DNA of 38,379 nt, from contig NZ_MUHH01000033.1 in NCBI RefSeq assembly GCF_002217475.1, positions 537 through 38,915 of the forward strand, read 5' to 3'. Below are positions 1 to 9,427 of this stretch, in pieces. Source of the stretch: Flavobacterium tructae. Lineage in GTDB: Bacteria > Bacteroidota > Bacteroidia > Flavobacteriales > Flavobacteriaceae. How positions within the stretch are numbered: position 1 is the first letter of the stretch; every line of letters begins with the position of its first letter. The notes under the pieces are model-generated. The model did not search any database. It had not been told where the DNA came from and saw nothing but the letters and a program-made list of their open reading frames with translations. A program made the translations under genes and the position numbers.

Positions 1-3000
1 CTTGCCAGAAATTACCTCCTGTAAGAGCGGCTCCAGCTCCTCCAGAAACAGTACCAAAGGCAATCATACCAATCGTATTATTTGCACCTAGTGCTCCACT
101 TATTCCCTGATGCGAAAAAGTATTGCTTACAAAATGTCCTTCCGTTAAACTACTATTTGTTTCAAACTTCGTCTCGACGGTACTTCCTCCGTTCCATGCA
201 CTGGACGCAATACTACTTAAAGCTCCGGCAGCAAATCCGCTCCAAAATTTGCCTCCTGAAATTGCAGTCATACTTCCCTGAAAAGTACCATGCGCTGCAG
301 CACTAAAAGCGGCCTGAGAATAAAAATTACTAAACAATGCCGACGAAGCACTACCAATTCCAAAGGTCACTGCAGAGCTAGCCGCTGCAATAAAGGCAGT
401 TTTAAGCAAACCTCCCACAGTAAAAGGAACGTCGGCTAATAAGGCTGTAAGTGTATAACTTGTTACAGCAACAGCAACTCCAATGCCAATAGCCACCAAA
501 AGCTCATATGCCTCTCCGCTAGAATCAGTATACTTTAAAGGATTATTAAGCACATACCCATAACGATTATAGTTTTGGGTATTGGCAGGATCTTGTACAA
601 AATTATCCGGCTGTAGGAAACGATGTAATTTTGGATCGTACAAACGACCATTCATATTGATAATCCCTATGCTCTGCAAATGCTCGTGCCCCGTATAACC
701 GCGATCCAAAACAGTCAACAATCCTAAATCTGTACTGACTCCATTTTGCACTTTTAAAACGGCTCCCCAAGCATCAAAGAGTCGTTTTTCGACAATTGAA
801 CCACTGTTATCCGTTACTGCCAAGATAGTGCCCTGATAATCTCTATGTAAATATAAATAATTTTGTGCTGTTCCATCGCTTTTTACTACAAGGGGAGCAC
901 TATAACCATCTCCCCCAATGTAGGTTACAAATTCTATAGCACCCGTGGTTCGGTTTTCTTTGATCTCCATCGTCCCGTCACCCGAGTAATGTTTTCTAAG
1001 CGGACGAAGCAATTTATCTTCTTGCCCTCCTCCATAAAACATCGTACTGCGATCGTTACCATCATTATAAGTAAAACTAAGATACTCGATATAATTTCCA
1101 TCACGTCCACGTTCCTTAATTGTTGCAGGGCTCTTAAATGTATTATAAGCAATATCTAAATCCAGCTTTGGAGCTGAATTGACACCTGTACCTCTGTTTT
1201 TATAATAATCTAAGGCTTGAGTAGATAATGTAATCGAGTTGTTTTGATATGTTTTTCCAGTTACCGTATAATTATAAGTCCCCAAATTGTTTTGGGTAAT
1301 TTTACCCTTTGCATCGTAAGTCTGTGTTTCTTGCTGACCCTGTGCATTATTATAGGTCAGTAATCGGTCTAATTCGTCATATGTAAAGTTTTCATTCCAA
1401 TTAAACAGGTTATTCGTTCTATTGGTCAGATTCCCTCTTTTAGGTTCAAAAGCGGTTGTCAGAGTCATTACGTTCCCCGGATTGGTAACCGTTCTATCCC
1501 ACTTAAACTGTGAGGCATAACCATATTGATCGTAATTATTATTTACGGCAATTCCGTTTCCTAAACTTGCATTTGTTAACTGTCCTCTTTCGTTTAGCGA
1601 ATTGGTCTGCCACAATACCTGTTGCGTAGCGTCGTCTACAATTTGCCATGCAAAACCATTCTGATAAGTATGTTTTAGCTTCTTTGAACTTGATTTACCT
1701 CCTATAGCTGCTGTTGCTGTTTCTTTATCTGCACGTCCAAATGTATCATAAGTAATTTCTTTGGTGAAAGTAGCATAAGGAGTATTCTCTATTGTTTTGC
1801 TGACTCTTTTATAACTATCATATTCAAATGAATTGGTAATCGAATTGCCCTCCAGATTATTAACAAAAGTGCTTGTCGTTATTAAATTGGTAGCCGGATT
1901 ATAAGCATAAGTCGTCTTACTGTTGGTATTATTCCCAACTATTGTTTTTTCAATTGTTTTTCCTGCGGCATCATATACGTAAGCAATTGTTCCGTTAGGT
2001 GTGGTCTCCGTTTTAATTTGTCCGAAAGCATCATAAGAATAGGTATACGTTCCGGCACTTGGATCAGTCATGGCAACTTTATTACCCCACCCGTCTATTG
2101 ATATCGATACTTTGTTGCCTTGATAGTCTGACTCCTTTAATTGCCCGTTGGCATAGTATATAAAGTTGACAGCTCCACCCGGATCAGTTGTTTGTGTTTT
2201 ATTCCCTAAAGCATCAACTGTAATGGTTGTTACCTTACCATCATCGTTACTGGTTGTTGTTAATCCTGAATAAGATAAACTTTGAACTTTTCCGGTATGA
2301 GATGTTATTTTTTCAGGACGCATTAAGTAATCGTACTCGTAAACTGTCCATTGGCCTGGGGATGAAAAATAAGGCTCGCTTTCTTTGGTTTTTCTGCCTA
2401 ATCCATCATAAACAACCTGCTTAGAAACCATAGTACCTGCTGCAAAACCTTTAGTTGTTGTAACCACAGCCCTGCCTAATACATCATACTGTGCTATGGT
2501 TTTACCATCAGTATTAGTTGTAGTAGTGGTGGTATAACCGCCGTCAGACAACTTGGTATAAACTACAGTAGTTGTTAAAGGTGTTGCTGCTGTATTTTGT
2601 GTAGTCGTGTTAGTTACTTTCCCCCAGTTGTCGTAGAGGTAATCGTTGACAACTCCTAAATAATCTGTTGATTTAGTAACCTGCCCTAATGCATTGTATT
2701 CAAAATTCGTTACAAAGCCCTGATGGTCTGTTTTTTTGACTACAAATCGTTTCGTACTGTCGTATTCATCAGTAATTGTTCTTGCTGCTGGTGGAGACGG
2801 TGCTCCCGGAGCACTTACTGTTTTTGTCAATAAATTCCCCAATGAATCATAACTCATATCCTCTATAATTGGATAGGTATTATGTCCTTTCTTTTCAGAT
2901 CTTGTTAAGTTTGATCCAGTGTAAGTATATTTTTCCTCAGAGGTACGATTATCACCTGTATAAACCGTCTTCGAAGAATTGATCTTTTTAGGACGTCCTA

Positions 3001-6000
3001 CATAATAAGCATTGCCAACTCCTGTCGGGTTATTATCGTATTCCGTATCCACCGTAGTCATTCCCTGCAAAGTGGCCCCGCTATATTGCTTTGAAACATT
3101 TCTAACTTCCAAACCAAAGTAATTGGTACTCTGAACCGTTCCATCATAAGTAAAAGAAGTTTCATTTTTAACTCCTGTCAAATGATCAACAGTAGTTTGT
3201 TTGGTAAGCAAAACATTGTAAACACTACTATTTGAACCTGAGGCTCCTCCGCTTTGAGAAGCTGATACAGGAGAAGCTATAAACTTGCTATTATTATTAG
3301 CACTAGCAATAAATCCAGGTTTTAGCGTTATTTCCGGTGCCTGATAAACAACTGCTACATCATCATTTACTCTTGACAAGGCAGTTATAGAACCGCTGGC
3401 TTTATAGGTCTGTCCAACGGTAACAGGATCCTGTATCGTAATTGTGTTTGGAATGGTACGCGACGAGACAGAATCTCCTCCTCCTTCTGTATAAACTGCG
3501 AATTCATTTGTTTTTGTACTCAGTAAATTGGTTGGCGTACTATTAAATACAGTAGTTCCATCAGTACTAGTCCAGGTAATGGTATTAGCCCCCTTTAGAG
3601 CGACATCATTAAACTGTGTCGTCCATATTTTAGCATCGCCGCTATTCAAATACCAACTGCTTCTGGTGGTTTTAACAAAACCAACTGTTCCATAATTAAA
3701 ATTAGACACATAACCTCTGTACCTAAAATCCTGATACTTTGAAACACCATTGATCGTTGCCGTAAGTTTAGAAACCAAATAGGCTCCCGGATTTCTTATA
3801 ATTTCAATATTAGGATAGGTTACAGCATTTTCTGAAGAATAAAAATCAGTCGATGAATTTCCTAAGCCGCTGTCGGCAGCCTCCATTGGTTTATACTCGA
3901 TGGTCTGTTTTATGTTTCCACCTGATGATAGCACATTTATTAATCTGTTTTCGGCATCAACATTTTTATTGAATTGATAATATTCAATTTTATTATAATG
4001 TCCTCTGACAAAAACAAGATCGGTATTGGCTCCGTTGTATTTAAAATTAGAGTTAATAGGAATTGGAACATCCGGAGAATTTGAATGTATTATACCAGAA
4101 TCATATGTTAAATTAAAGACTGTACCGTTTACTGTACCAATATTATTGGCAAAGCCGGTAACCTGCCATTCGGTATCATGATTATTTATAGTCCAGGATT
4201 CCTTATAAAACTTTCTCCATACCCTAACAAGATCAGACTTCCCATCTTTATTAATATCCATCGCATAATAATTACTCCAATGTCTTTGAGTATTATAATG
4301 CGTTTTTGTATCCGGCCAGTATTCTACAATATTTAAATTTTCCTTTGTGAAAAACTCTACTCCAGAAGTATTTCCATTACTATAATAAATATTCCAGTTT
4401 ACATCACCAGAACCACCTTCACCGGTAGGAAGCATGACATCGACTTTACCGTCTCCATTAAAATCTCCCAAAGGCATTTGTTTTGTATCACTAAACTGAT
4501 CCAAATTTCCCGTTCCAATTACTTCTACAGCTACCCAAGGTGCTACTGCTAATTGACGAATAGAAACAATACGATAATTCTTAGTTGTCTTATTAACGAT
4601 TAAAATATCCGCTTTCCCATCTCCATTAAAATCTCCTATAAATCTCTTTTCAGTCTCTTTGCAAAAAGTAAATTCCGGCAAAGAGACAAAATCTTTTGTA
4701 TTAAACTCTGTCGAAGCATTCGGATTTAAATTTACGAAATAGGCACCACTAATACAGTTACCTATGCTTGTACTTTTCAAAATACAATTACAATTCAAAG
4801 CTTCTCCACGAGGCCCGGTACAAGGGCTATCCATGCCATAATGGTCTACTTGGTGAAACTGGAGGACTATAACATCTGAAATTCCATCACCGTTAAAATC
4901 TCCTTCAATGTACTGATTGTTTAAATTAACCAGCGTTGGGAATTCAGTAGTTGTATTACTACTTTTGCTCATTCGACTTGTTTCTTCTCCTCCACCGCCT
5001 CCTGTGCTACACTGAATTTCATTGGTTACAATATTAGAAATTGCAACTGATTTAGAATGAACCAAATTTACTGAACCACCAACAAGATTATAATATTTAA
5101 AAGTCAAATAATCGAGATTTTCTTCCGGATCGATTATGCTGTTAAATTGATTTATCTTATTATCAGTTAAAGTAGTAGCGGCAAATGTTTTTCCAGATGA
5201 TGCATAAAAAGGCATTGTTATAGGTGTATTTCCACTATTCCCTTCAAACAACTTCGTAAACATTTTTCGATCTACAATAAAATCCAATCTGCCATCCCCA
5301 TCAAAATCCCCCGCTAAATCTGTTTTATCAAATTCCAGATTATTCGTATATTCTTTTTCTGTTCTCTCTTGATTTACCGGACTGGAATCGTACTTGAACT
5401 CTACCGGATTCGATTCCTCATTCTGTGCATTTATTTCTTTTATAGTTGATACTCGTTCATACCCCAATTGTCCATCTTCTGTATGAGTAAGCTTGTAGGT
5501 TCTAAAAATACCATTGTTTGCATAAACCTGTATATTATCAAGTATTTGAGTTGCATAAACTGGAACTCCCTTTAGATAATCCCTCTCAATACGCTTCGAA
5601 TTTCTATAATTAAAACTGATTTTATTCTGCGCAGCAATTCCTGCAGCTGTATTTCCACTAAAAGCTATATTGTCAATGTACAATTGATTGGAACTATTGT
5701 AAGTAACTGTTTTATAACTATAGTCTATAAAATTGCCGTTTACATCTTCAAAGTGAACAATATACCAGGCATTGAGCGAAACTGAATTTTGCAAACTTCC
5801 CGAACCTTTAGAACCATACCAACTTCGTGATCCGTCAGGTGCTGTCACAATAAAATAGGTAATTGAACCTTCTATTTTTAGTTCAATTTTTGTATTGCTT
5901 TTATACTCCGTCTCATAAGTAGAACCATTTGCCCAATATGTTCCTGTTTTTATCAATAAACGCTGGCCGTCTAATGCCAATTTATCATTATCATCAAAAT

Positions 6001-6290
6001 CTACTCCATCAACAAAACCATCAATGTCACGTCGTGTAGCTATACGGCTAATGGCCGAAATGCTGTTTATACTCCATCCTTGTCCTGCGATACCTCCTCT
6101 TACACCGCTACTGTAAGTAAGATTAATTATAGGAGCAACGCTTTTTATACTTGGCGGTGTAGCAATAGGCAAAGTGTAAATGGCTGTTCCTGATGCAGAA
6201 ATTTGTAATTCTCCTTTAGTATCTGTGAAATTTTGAGAAAAAGTTAAATTGGTAATTATAATTAAAATGAAAAGGTAAAATTGCTTCATA
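1..6290 (-). CDS. Giant exported SpvB/FG-GAP/YD-repeat RHS-core protein; 3' end off left edge; frameshifted in the signal peptide
   Basis: About 2,096 residues are visible and no stop is reached at the left edge. From ATG 6288-6290 the frame gives a signal peptide (MKQFYLFILIIITNLTF), then shifts at a run of six A (plus strand 6238-6243). Read without one base, it continues SQNFTDTKGELQ and stays open to position 2. Order of domains: SpvB-like N-terminus (GQGWSINSISAISR, about residues 60-110); calcium-type FG-GAP/VCBS repeats GDFDGDGRLDF (about 326), GDFNGDGISDV (462), GDFNGDGKADIL (550), GDFNGDGKVDVM (606) and DINKDGKSDLV (679); YD repeats from about 1060 to 1680; RHS core with DRGYTGHEHLQ, RLYDPKLHRFLQPD and YNRYGYVLNNP (about 1860-1920); then a Gly/Ala-rich hydrophobic C-terminal stretch. 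SpvB plus FG-GAP plus YD is the plan of Tc-toxin B/C shells; a role as an exported cargo-enclosing shell is inferred. It starts 6 nt after the stop of the preceding gene, so they are probably co-transcribed. Confidence 0.85.
6238..6243 (-). other. Homopolymer frameshift site in the RHS signal peptide (T6 in the mRNA sense)
   Basis: In the frame of the ATG, translation passes the six-T tract as ACT TTT TTC TCA and stops at 6216-6218 after 25 codons. In the frame that encodes the whole mature protein there is a stop at 6245-6247, just upstream of the tract, and no ATG for several hundred codons. Removing one T joins a textbook signal peptide ending NLTFSQ to the mature N-terminus. A sequencing indel, a real inactivating mutation, slipped-strand phase variation, or ribosomal/transcriptional slippage could all produce this. 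Confidence 0.85.
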
Positions 6291-6296
6291 TGATTT

Positions 6297-6743
6297 TTAT
6301 TGCTTGATGATTTTAATCGATTTCTCTCCTCCGTCTTTATAGGAAAGCAAAACAAGATAAACGCCTCCAGGGTAATTCTGAAAAGGAATATTTAAACTAT
6401 TTGTTCTCTCGTTAGTGCTATAGTTTTGTAAAACCTGACCCGATATCGAATAAATCACAACCGACGTTACATAATTATTGTTGGTTAATTGCCATTGTAA
6501 ATAAAGCTCTTCCTTTACAGGATTGGGATAATAAGAGATTACATCTTCCGGTGAAAATTTCAATAGATCCTCTTCCACCAACGCATCGATTTCTTTTACC
6601 TGCTTTGCAGATTGTGAGCAACCTGACAAACACAATTCTCTAAGAATTTGATTCCCTGCAGCATCATAATTAAATTGTATTTTTGTTTGTGCCTGAGACA
6701 GAAAAGAAATTCCCAGCATCAATAATGTAATGTAATATTTCAT
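6297..6743 (-). CDS. Small exported protein with one YD motif and a T9SS type A C-terminal sorting domain
   Basis: This 148-aa protein has a signal peptide (residues 1-19, ending FLSQAQ). A short stretch follows with a single YD-like motif (FNYDAAGNQI, about 24-33) and a CLSGC cysteine pair. The last 75 residues form a T9SS type A sorting domain: YYPNPVKEELYLQW (about 91-104), VVIYSISGQVLQ, PGGVYLVLLSYKDG, and a basic KSIKIIKQ end. In Bacteroidota that domain directs export by the Por system and attachment to the cell surface. There is almost nothing between signal and sorting domain apart from the YD motif, so it is not an enzyme. It lies 29 nt after the coiled-coil protein gene and 6 nt before the RHS gene, which suggests an anchor or accessory for the RHS protein. 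It could also be a remnant of a larger RHS gene. Confidence 0.85.
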   Translation of the reverse strand: MKYYITLLMLGISFLSQAQTKIQFNYDAAGNQILRELCLSGCSQSAKQVKEIDALVEEDLLKFSPEDVISYYPNPVKEELYLQWQLTNNNYVTSVVIYSISGQVLQNYSTNERTNSLNIPFQNYPGGVYLVLLSYKDGGEKSIKIIKQ

Positions 6744-6772
6744 AAACGGGATTGTATTAAAAAGTAATTTGT

Positions 6773-7834
6773 TTACTGTTTTTTTGTTGCCAATAATAGT
6801 TTTACCTGAGATTTTAGTTCTTCTATTTCCTTATTTTGCTGAATCATGTAAAGAGTAAGTTCCTCGATTTTTTCCTGTTGAATTTTTGACATTTCACCAA
6901 GTTCAAGACCTTTTTCTTTGATTTCTTTAGCAGAAGGCACATTAGGTAAATGACCATTTTTTGCAATATAATTTTCAACTTCTTTTAAACTTGGTAATAT
7001 ATAAGTTGGAGCAAAAACATAATCAGCCCAGGTATTATAAACCTTTACCTCTTCGGCACGAATTTTTCCTTTTACAGAGATTCTATAAGTAGTCGCTCCA
7101 TCTGTAAAATTTGAAGTTCCTATGCCTATATTTCCCATTACAACAGTATTTCCCTCAATAAAGGCACTACCAGAACCATCTATAAATGTTCCCCCGCATT
7201 TACCCGATTTGACTATTAATTTGTATTTTACATTTTCATCAGATGTCAAACTTTCATAACTTGTTCCGATTATTAATTTTGTATTAGATTGTGGAAGGGA
7301 AATATGACTAAAATTACATCCATCTGATATTGTTTCTTCTGCGACTTTAAAAACATTTCGTTGTTTATTATCGTTTATCTCAAAACCACCATAACCGCCA
7401 GTTTCGGCATAAGATCTGAATCTTTGATTATCTGCCCTATCATCGATTGAAAACCAAAACCTAGATTTTGCATTAATATTGGAAGCGGGAAAATCATAAA
7501 AATTCATCATTCTATTGGAACCATTAACAAAACTACCCGCCTGAAAAACTTTGCTTTTTTGATCACGATCATTCGAATCAATAAAAGTTGTTCCATTTGG
7601 AAGGTCTCTCGAAAATTCTCCGGAATATGCTTTGACATTTCCAACTACTTCTAACTTAGCTGTAGGATTGCTTGTACCAATCCCCACATTCGTATTTGAA
7701 GTTGGATTATTAGGTAACACACTCACAGCCCCACCCGAACCAGTACTAATTTGTGCATGAGCAGCTAATACAATTAAAAAACAAAGTACTGAATACTTTT
7801 TCCTTTTATTATTTTTCATTATATTCTTTTTCAT
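6773..7834 (-). CDS. Exported tail-fibre-like coiled-coil protein (Bacteroidota adhesin type)
   Basis: This 353-aa protein has an N-terminal basic region and signal peptide ending VLAAHAQ (about residue 28). The segment NVGIGTSNPTAKLEVVGNVKA is split here only for length: NVGIGTSNP then AKLEVVGNVKA (about 49-69); it is the repeat seen in flavobacterial tail-fibre/S74-like proteins. The C-terminal block is also typical: WADYVFAPTYILPSLKEVE, NGHLPNVPSAKEI, LELGEMSKIQQEKIEELT, then a heptad coiled coil to about residue 348. The family is abundant in Flavobacterium and probably forms trimeric fibres; its function is not established. There is no other phage gene nearby. Two in-frame ATGs (7834 and 7819) each follow the same 15-bp sequence, so either may start translation. 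The gene heads the three-gene module with the YD/T9SS and RHS genes. Confidence 0.8.
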   Translation of the reverse strand: MKKNIMKNNKRKKYSVLCFLIVLAAHAQISTGSGGAVSVLPNNPTSNTNVGIGTSNPTAKLEVVGNVKAYSGEFSRDLPNGTTFIDSNDRDQKSKVFQAGSFVNGSNRMMNFYDFPASNINAKSRFWFSIDDRADNQRFRSYAETGGYGGFEINDNKQRNVFKVAEETISDGCNFSHISLPQSNTKLIIGTSYESLTSDENVKYKLIVKSGKCGGTFIDGSGSAFIEGNTVVMGNIGIGTSNFTDGATTYRISVKGKIRAEEVKVYNTWADYVFAPTYILPSLKEVENYIAKNGHLPNVPSAKEIKEKGLELGEMSKIQQEKIEELTLYMIQQNKEIEELKSQVKLLLATKKQ

Positions 7835-7850
7835 TATATTCTTTTTCAGA
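7819..7850 (-). repeat. 15-bp tandem duplication spanning the start codon of the coiled-coil protein
   Basis: The minus strand reads AAAAAGAATATAATG twice in a row, each copy ending in an ATG. The copies are in frame, giving MKKNI followed by MKNNKRKK. The duplication provides two equivalent start regions and adds five residues to the signal peptide. Confidence 0.85.
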
Positions 7851-7868
7851 GGGTTAATCTATAGCTTT

Positions 7869-7876
7869 CAAATATA
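7869..7876 (-). promoter_or_regulatory. Possible -7 promoter box TATATTTG for the coiled-coil/YD/RHS module
   Basis: The minus strand has TATATTTG, matching the Bacteroidota -7 consensus TAnnTTTG, 34 bp upstream of the first ATG. No -33 TTTG sits at the usual spacing; the nearest is too close (12 bp). The surrounding DNA is almost pure A/T, so a chance match is possible. Confidence 0.4.
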
Positions 7877-7932
7877 AAAAAAACATTACAAAAAAAACAT
7901 CAATAAAGTTAAAAAAAAGTTAACCACGTTGT

Positions 7933-9390
7933 TCAAGATTTAAAAATCTTCCTTTTTAAACTTAACAATAATTGCCAGACTTCCTTTAATTCCTCTAAAC
8001 CTAATAACCAACAAACAAATAAATAAGTTACAGCTCCAAAGACAACTCCAAGAAGCAATTGCAATATTAGATTATCTACAAAACTTGTTATGACAAATAC
8101 CAAAATTGCCATTCCGAGAGTTGCTAAAAAAAAAGAGCACATATCTTTCAATTGTTTTATTGCTCCGTATCCATAAAATTTGCCCGGTAAGTAGGCATTT
8201 ATAAGGAACGATAATGCTGAAGTAATAACATGACCAATTACGATAGCTTTAACACCTAGGGGAATTGTAATTATCATGGCTAATATAGTGAGTGGCAATT
8301 TTGACAAATCAACTTTTAAGTATAAGTCTGAACGACCGACTGCGTTTAATAAATTCATATTAATTGCGCTCATCGGAAGAAAAATACGGGCAAAAACCAT
8401 CCACTGCAAAAGCGGGATCAGAGAAATCCATTTCTCTGTAAGCAATACTATCACAATTGGTTTTGCCAATAAAGCAATAAGTGTCATTAGCGGAATAATA
8501 AAAAAAGCTGACATACGAATCATCCTGCTGTAAATAGAAACCAGTCTTTCTCTGTCATTTTGAACGCTGGTAAGAACCGGAAACGTAGCCTGCTGAATGA
8601 TACTAACAATAGTTCCTGCTGATAAATCGGCAAAACTTTTAGCTCTTGTATAGTATCCTAATGATGATGCTGAATAAAATTTTCCTAGACAAATATTATA
8701 GACATTATTAAGAATTTGTGCATACAGACCAGCCATTAACAAGCTTGAACCATAACCAAATAATGATTTGAAAGATTTTTTTGAAAAGGAAACAGAAGGC
8801 ATCCAATTACTTAAAAACCATAGAGACAAAGACGTACTAAAAGTCCCCATAAGCATTTGGATAACCAACGACCAAACTCCATAACCGTTCATTGCAGTTA
8901 GTACTCCAAAAATTCCGCCGATAATCATACCAATTACATTACTTTTTGCTACAGACTTAAAATCAATTGCAATTGTTAATTTTGTTCGTTGAACTACTGC
9001 GAAAGCATTTAAAATCAGGATTAAGCCTAATACCCGCAATAAATCAATTAATTTAGACTGATTAAAAAATGATGCTATGTAAGGTGCTGATAAAAATAAC
9101 AGTGCGTAGAAAAAACAACTAATCGCCAAATTAAAAACAAATACAGTCGAAAAATCAATATGGGTTCTATCCTGGCGCTGAATTAAACCTGTTCCCAAAC
9201 CACTTTCTACAAAAGTCTGTGACAGGGCTATAAAAATGGTCAACATTCCTATTACTCCAAAATCTTCCGGCAGCAAAATTCGGGCAAGTACTATACCTAC
9301 GATAAATTGCCCAAACTGAATGGCAAATTTATCAACTGCTGACCAGACAACTCCTTTTATTGCAGTTGATTTTAAAGAGGTATCGTGCAT
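7933..9390 (-). CDS. Polysaccharide flippase, Wzx/WzxC type (MOP superfamily)
   Basis: This 485-aa integral membrane protein has about 12-14 hydrophobic segments. It opens with the motif typical of O-antigen/teichuronic-acid exporters: KSTAIKGVVWSAVDKFAIQ, then IVLARILLPEDFGVIGM, then ESGLGTGLIQRQD. The cytoplasmic loop YTRAKSFADLSAGTIVSIIQ and the conserved FPVLTSVQND are also characteristic of the WzxC-like Polysacc_synt family. It should flip lipid-linked oligosaccharide repeat units across the inner membrane. It is the last gene of a four-gene minus-strand cassette, 37 nt after the transferase gene. The family is clear; the substrate cannot be read from the sequence. Confidence 0.9.
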   Translation of the reverse strand: MHDTSLKSTAIKGVVWSAVDKFAIQFGQFIVGIVLARILLPEDFGVIGMLTIFIALSQTFVESGLGTGLIQRQDRTHIDFSTVFVFNLAISCFFYALLFLSAPYIASFFNQSKLIDLLRVLGLILILNAFAVVQRTKLTIAIDFKSVAKSNVIGMIIGGIFGVLTAMNGYGVWSLVIQMLMGTFSTSLSLWFLSNWMPSVSFSKKSFKSLFGYGSSLLMAGLYAQILNNVYNICLGKFYSASSLGYYTRAKSFADLSAGTIVSIIQQATFPVLTSVQNDRERLVSIYSRMIRMSAFFIIPLMTLIALLAKPIVIVLLTEKWISLIPLLQWMVFARIFLPMSAINMNLLNAVGRSDLYLKVDLSKLPLTILAMIITIPLGVKAIVIGHVITSALSFLINAYLPGKFYGYGAIKQLKDMCSFFLATLGMAILVFVITSFVDNLILQLLLGVVFGAVTYLFVCWLLGLEELKEVWQLLLSLKRKIFKS

Positions 9391-9427
9391 GTATAAAAAT
9401 AAATTTTAATTAAATTCCAATTCAAAA

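Noticed and set aside
934..1152. Minus-strand open frame in another frame of the RHS gene
   Set aside because: The RHS core frame runs through the same interval with conserved motifs.
6238..6243. Programmed +1 ribosomal frameshift site
   Set aside because: Not claimed: no rare codon, stop codon at the shift or clear stimulatory structure was seen, and simple indel is more economical.
1..7834. Prophage or contractile-injection cluster
   Set aside because: The fibre-like protein and RHS protein have signal peptides, and no capsid, sheath, baseplate or integrase gene is present.
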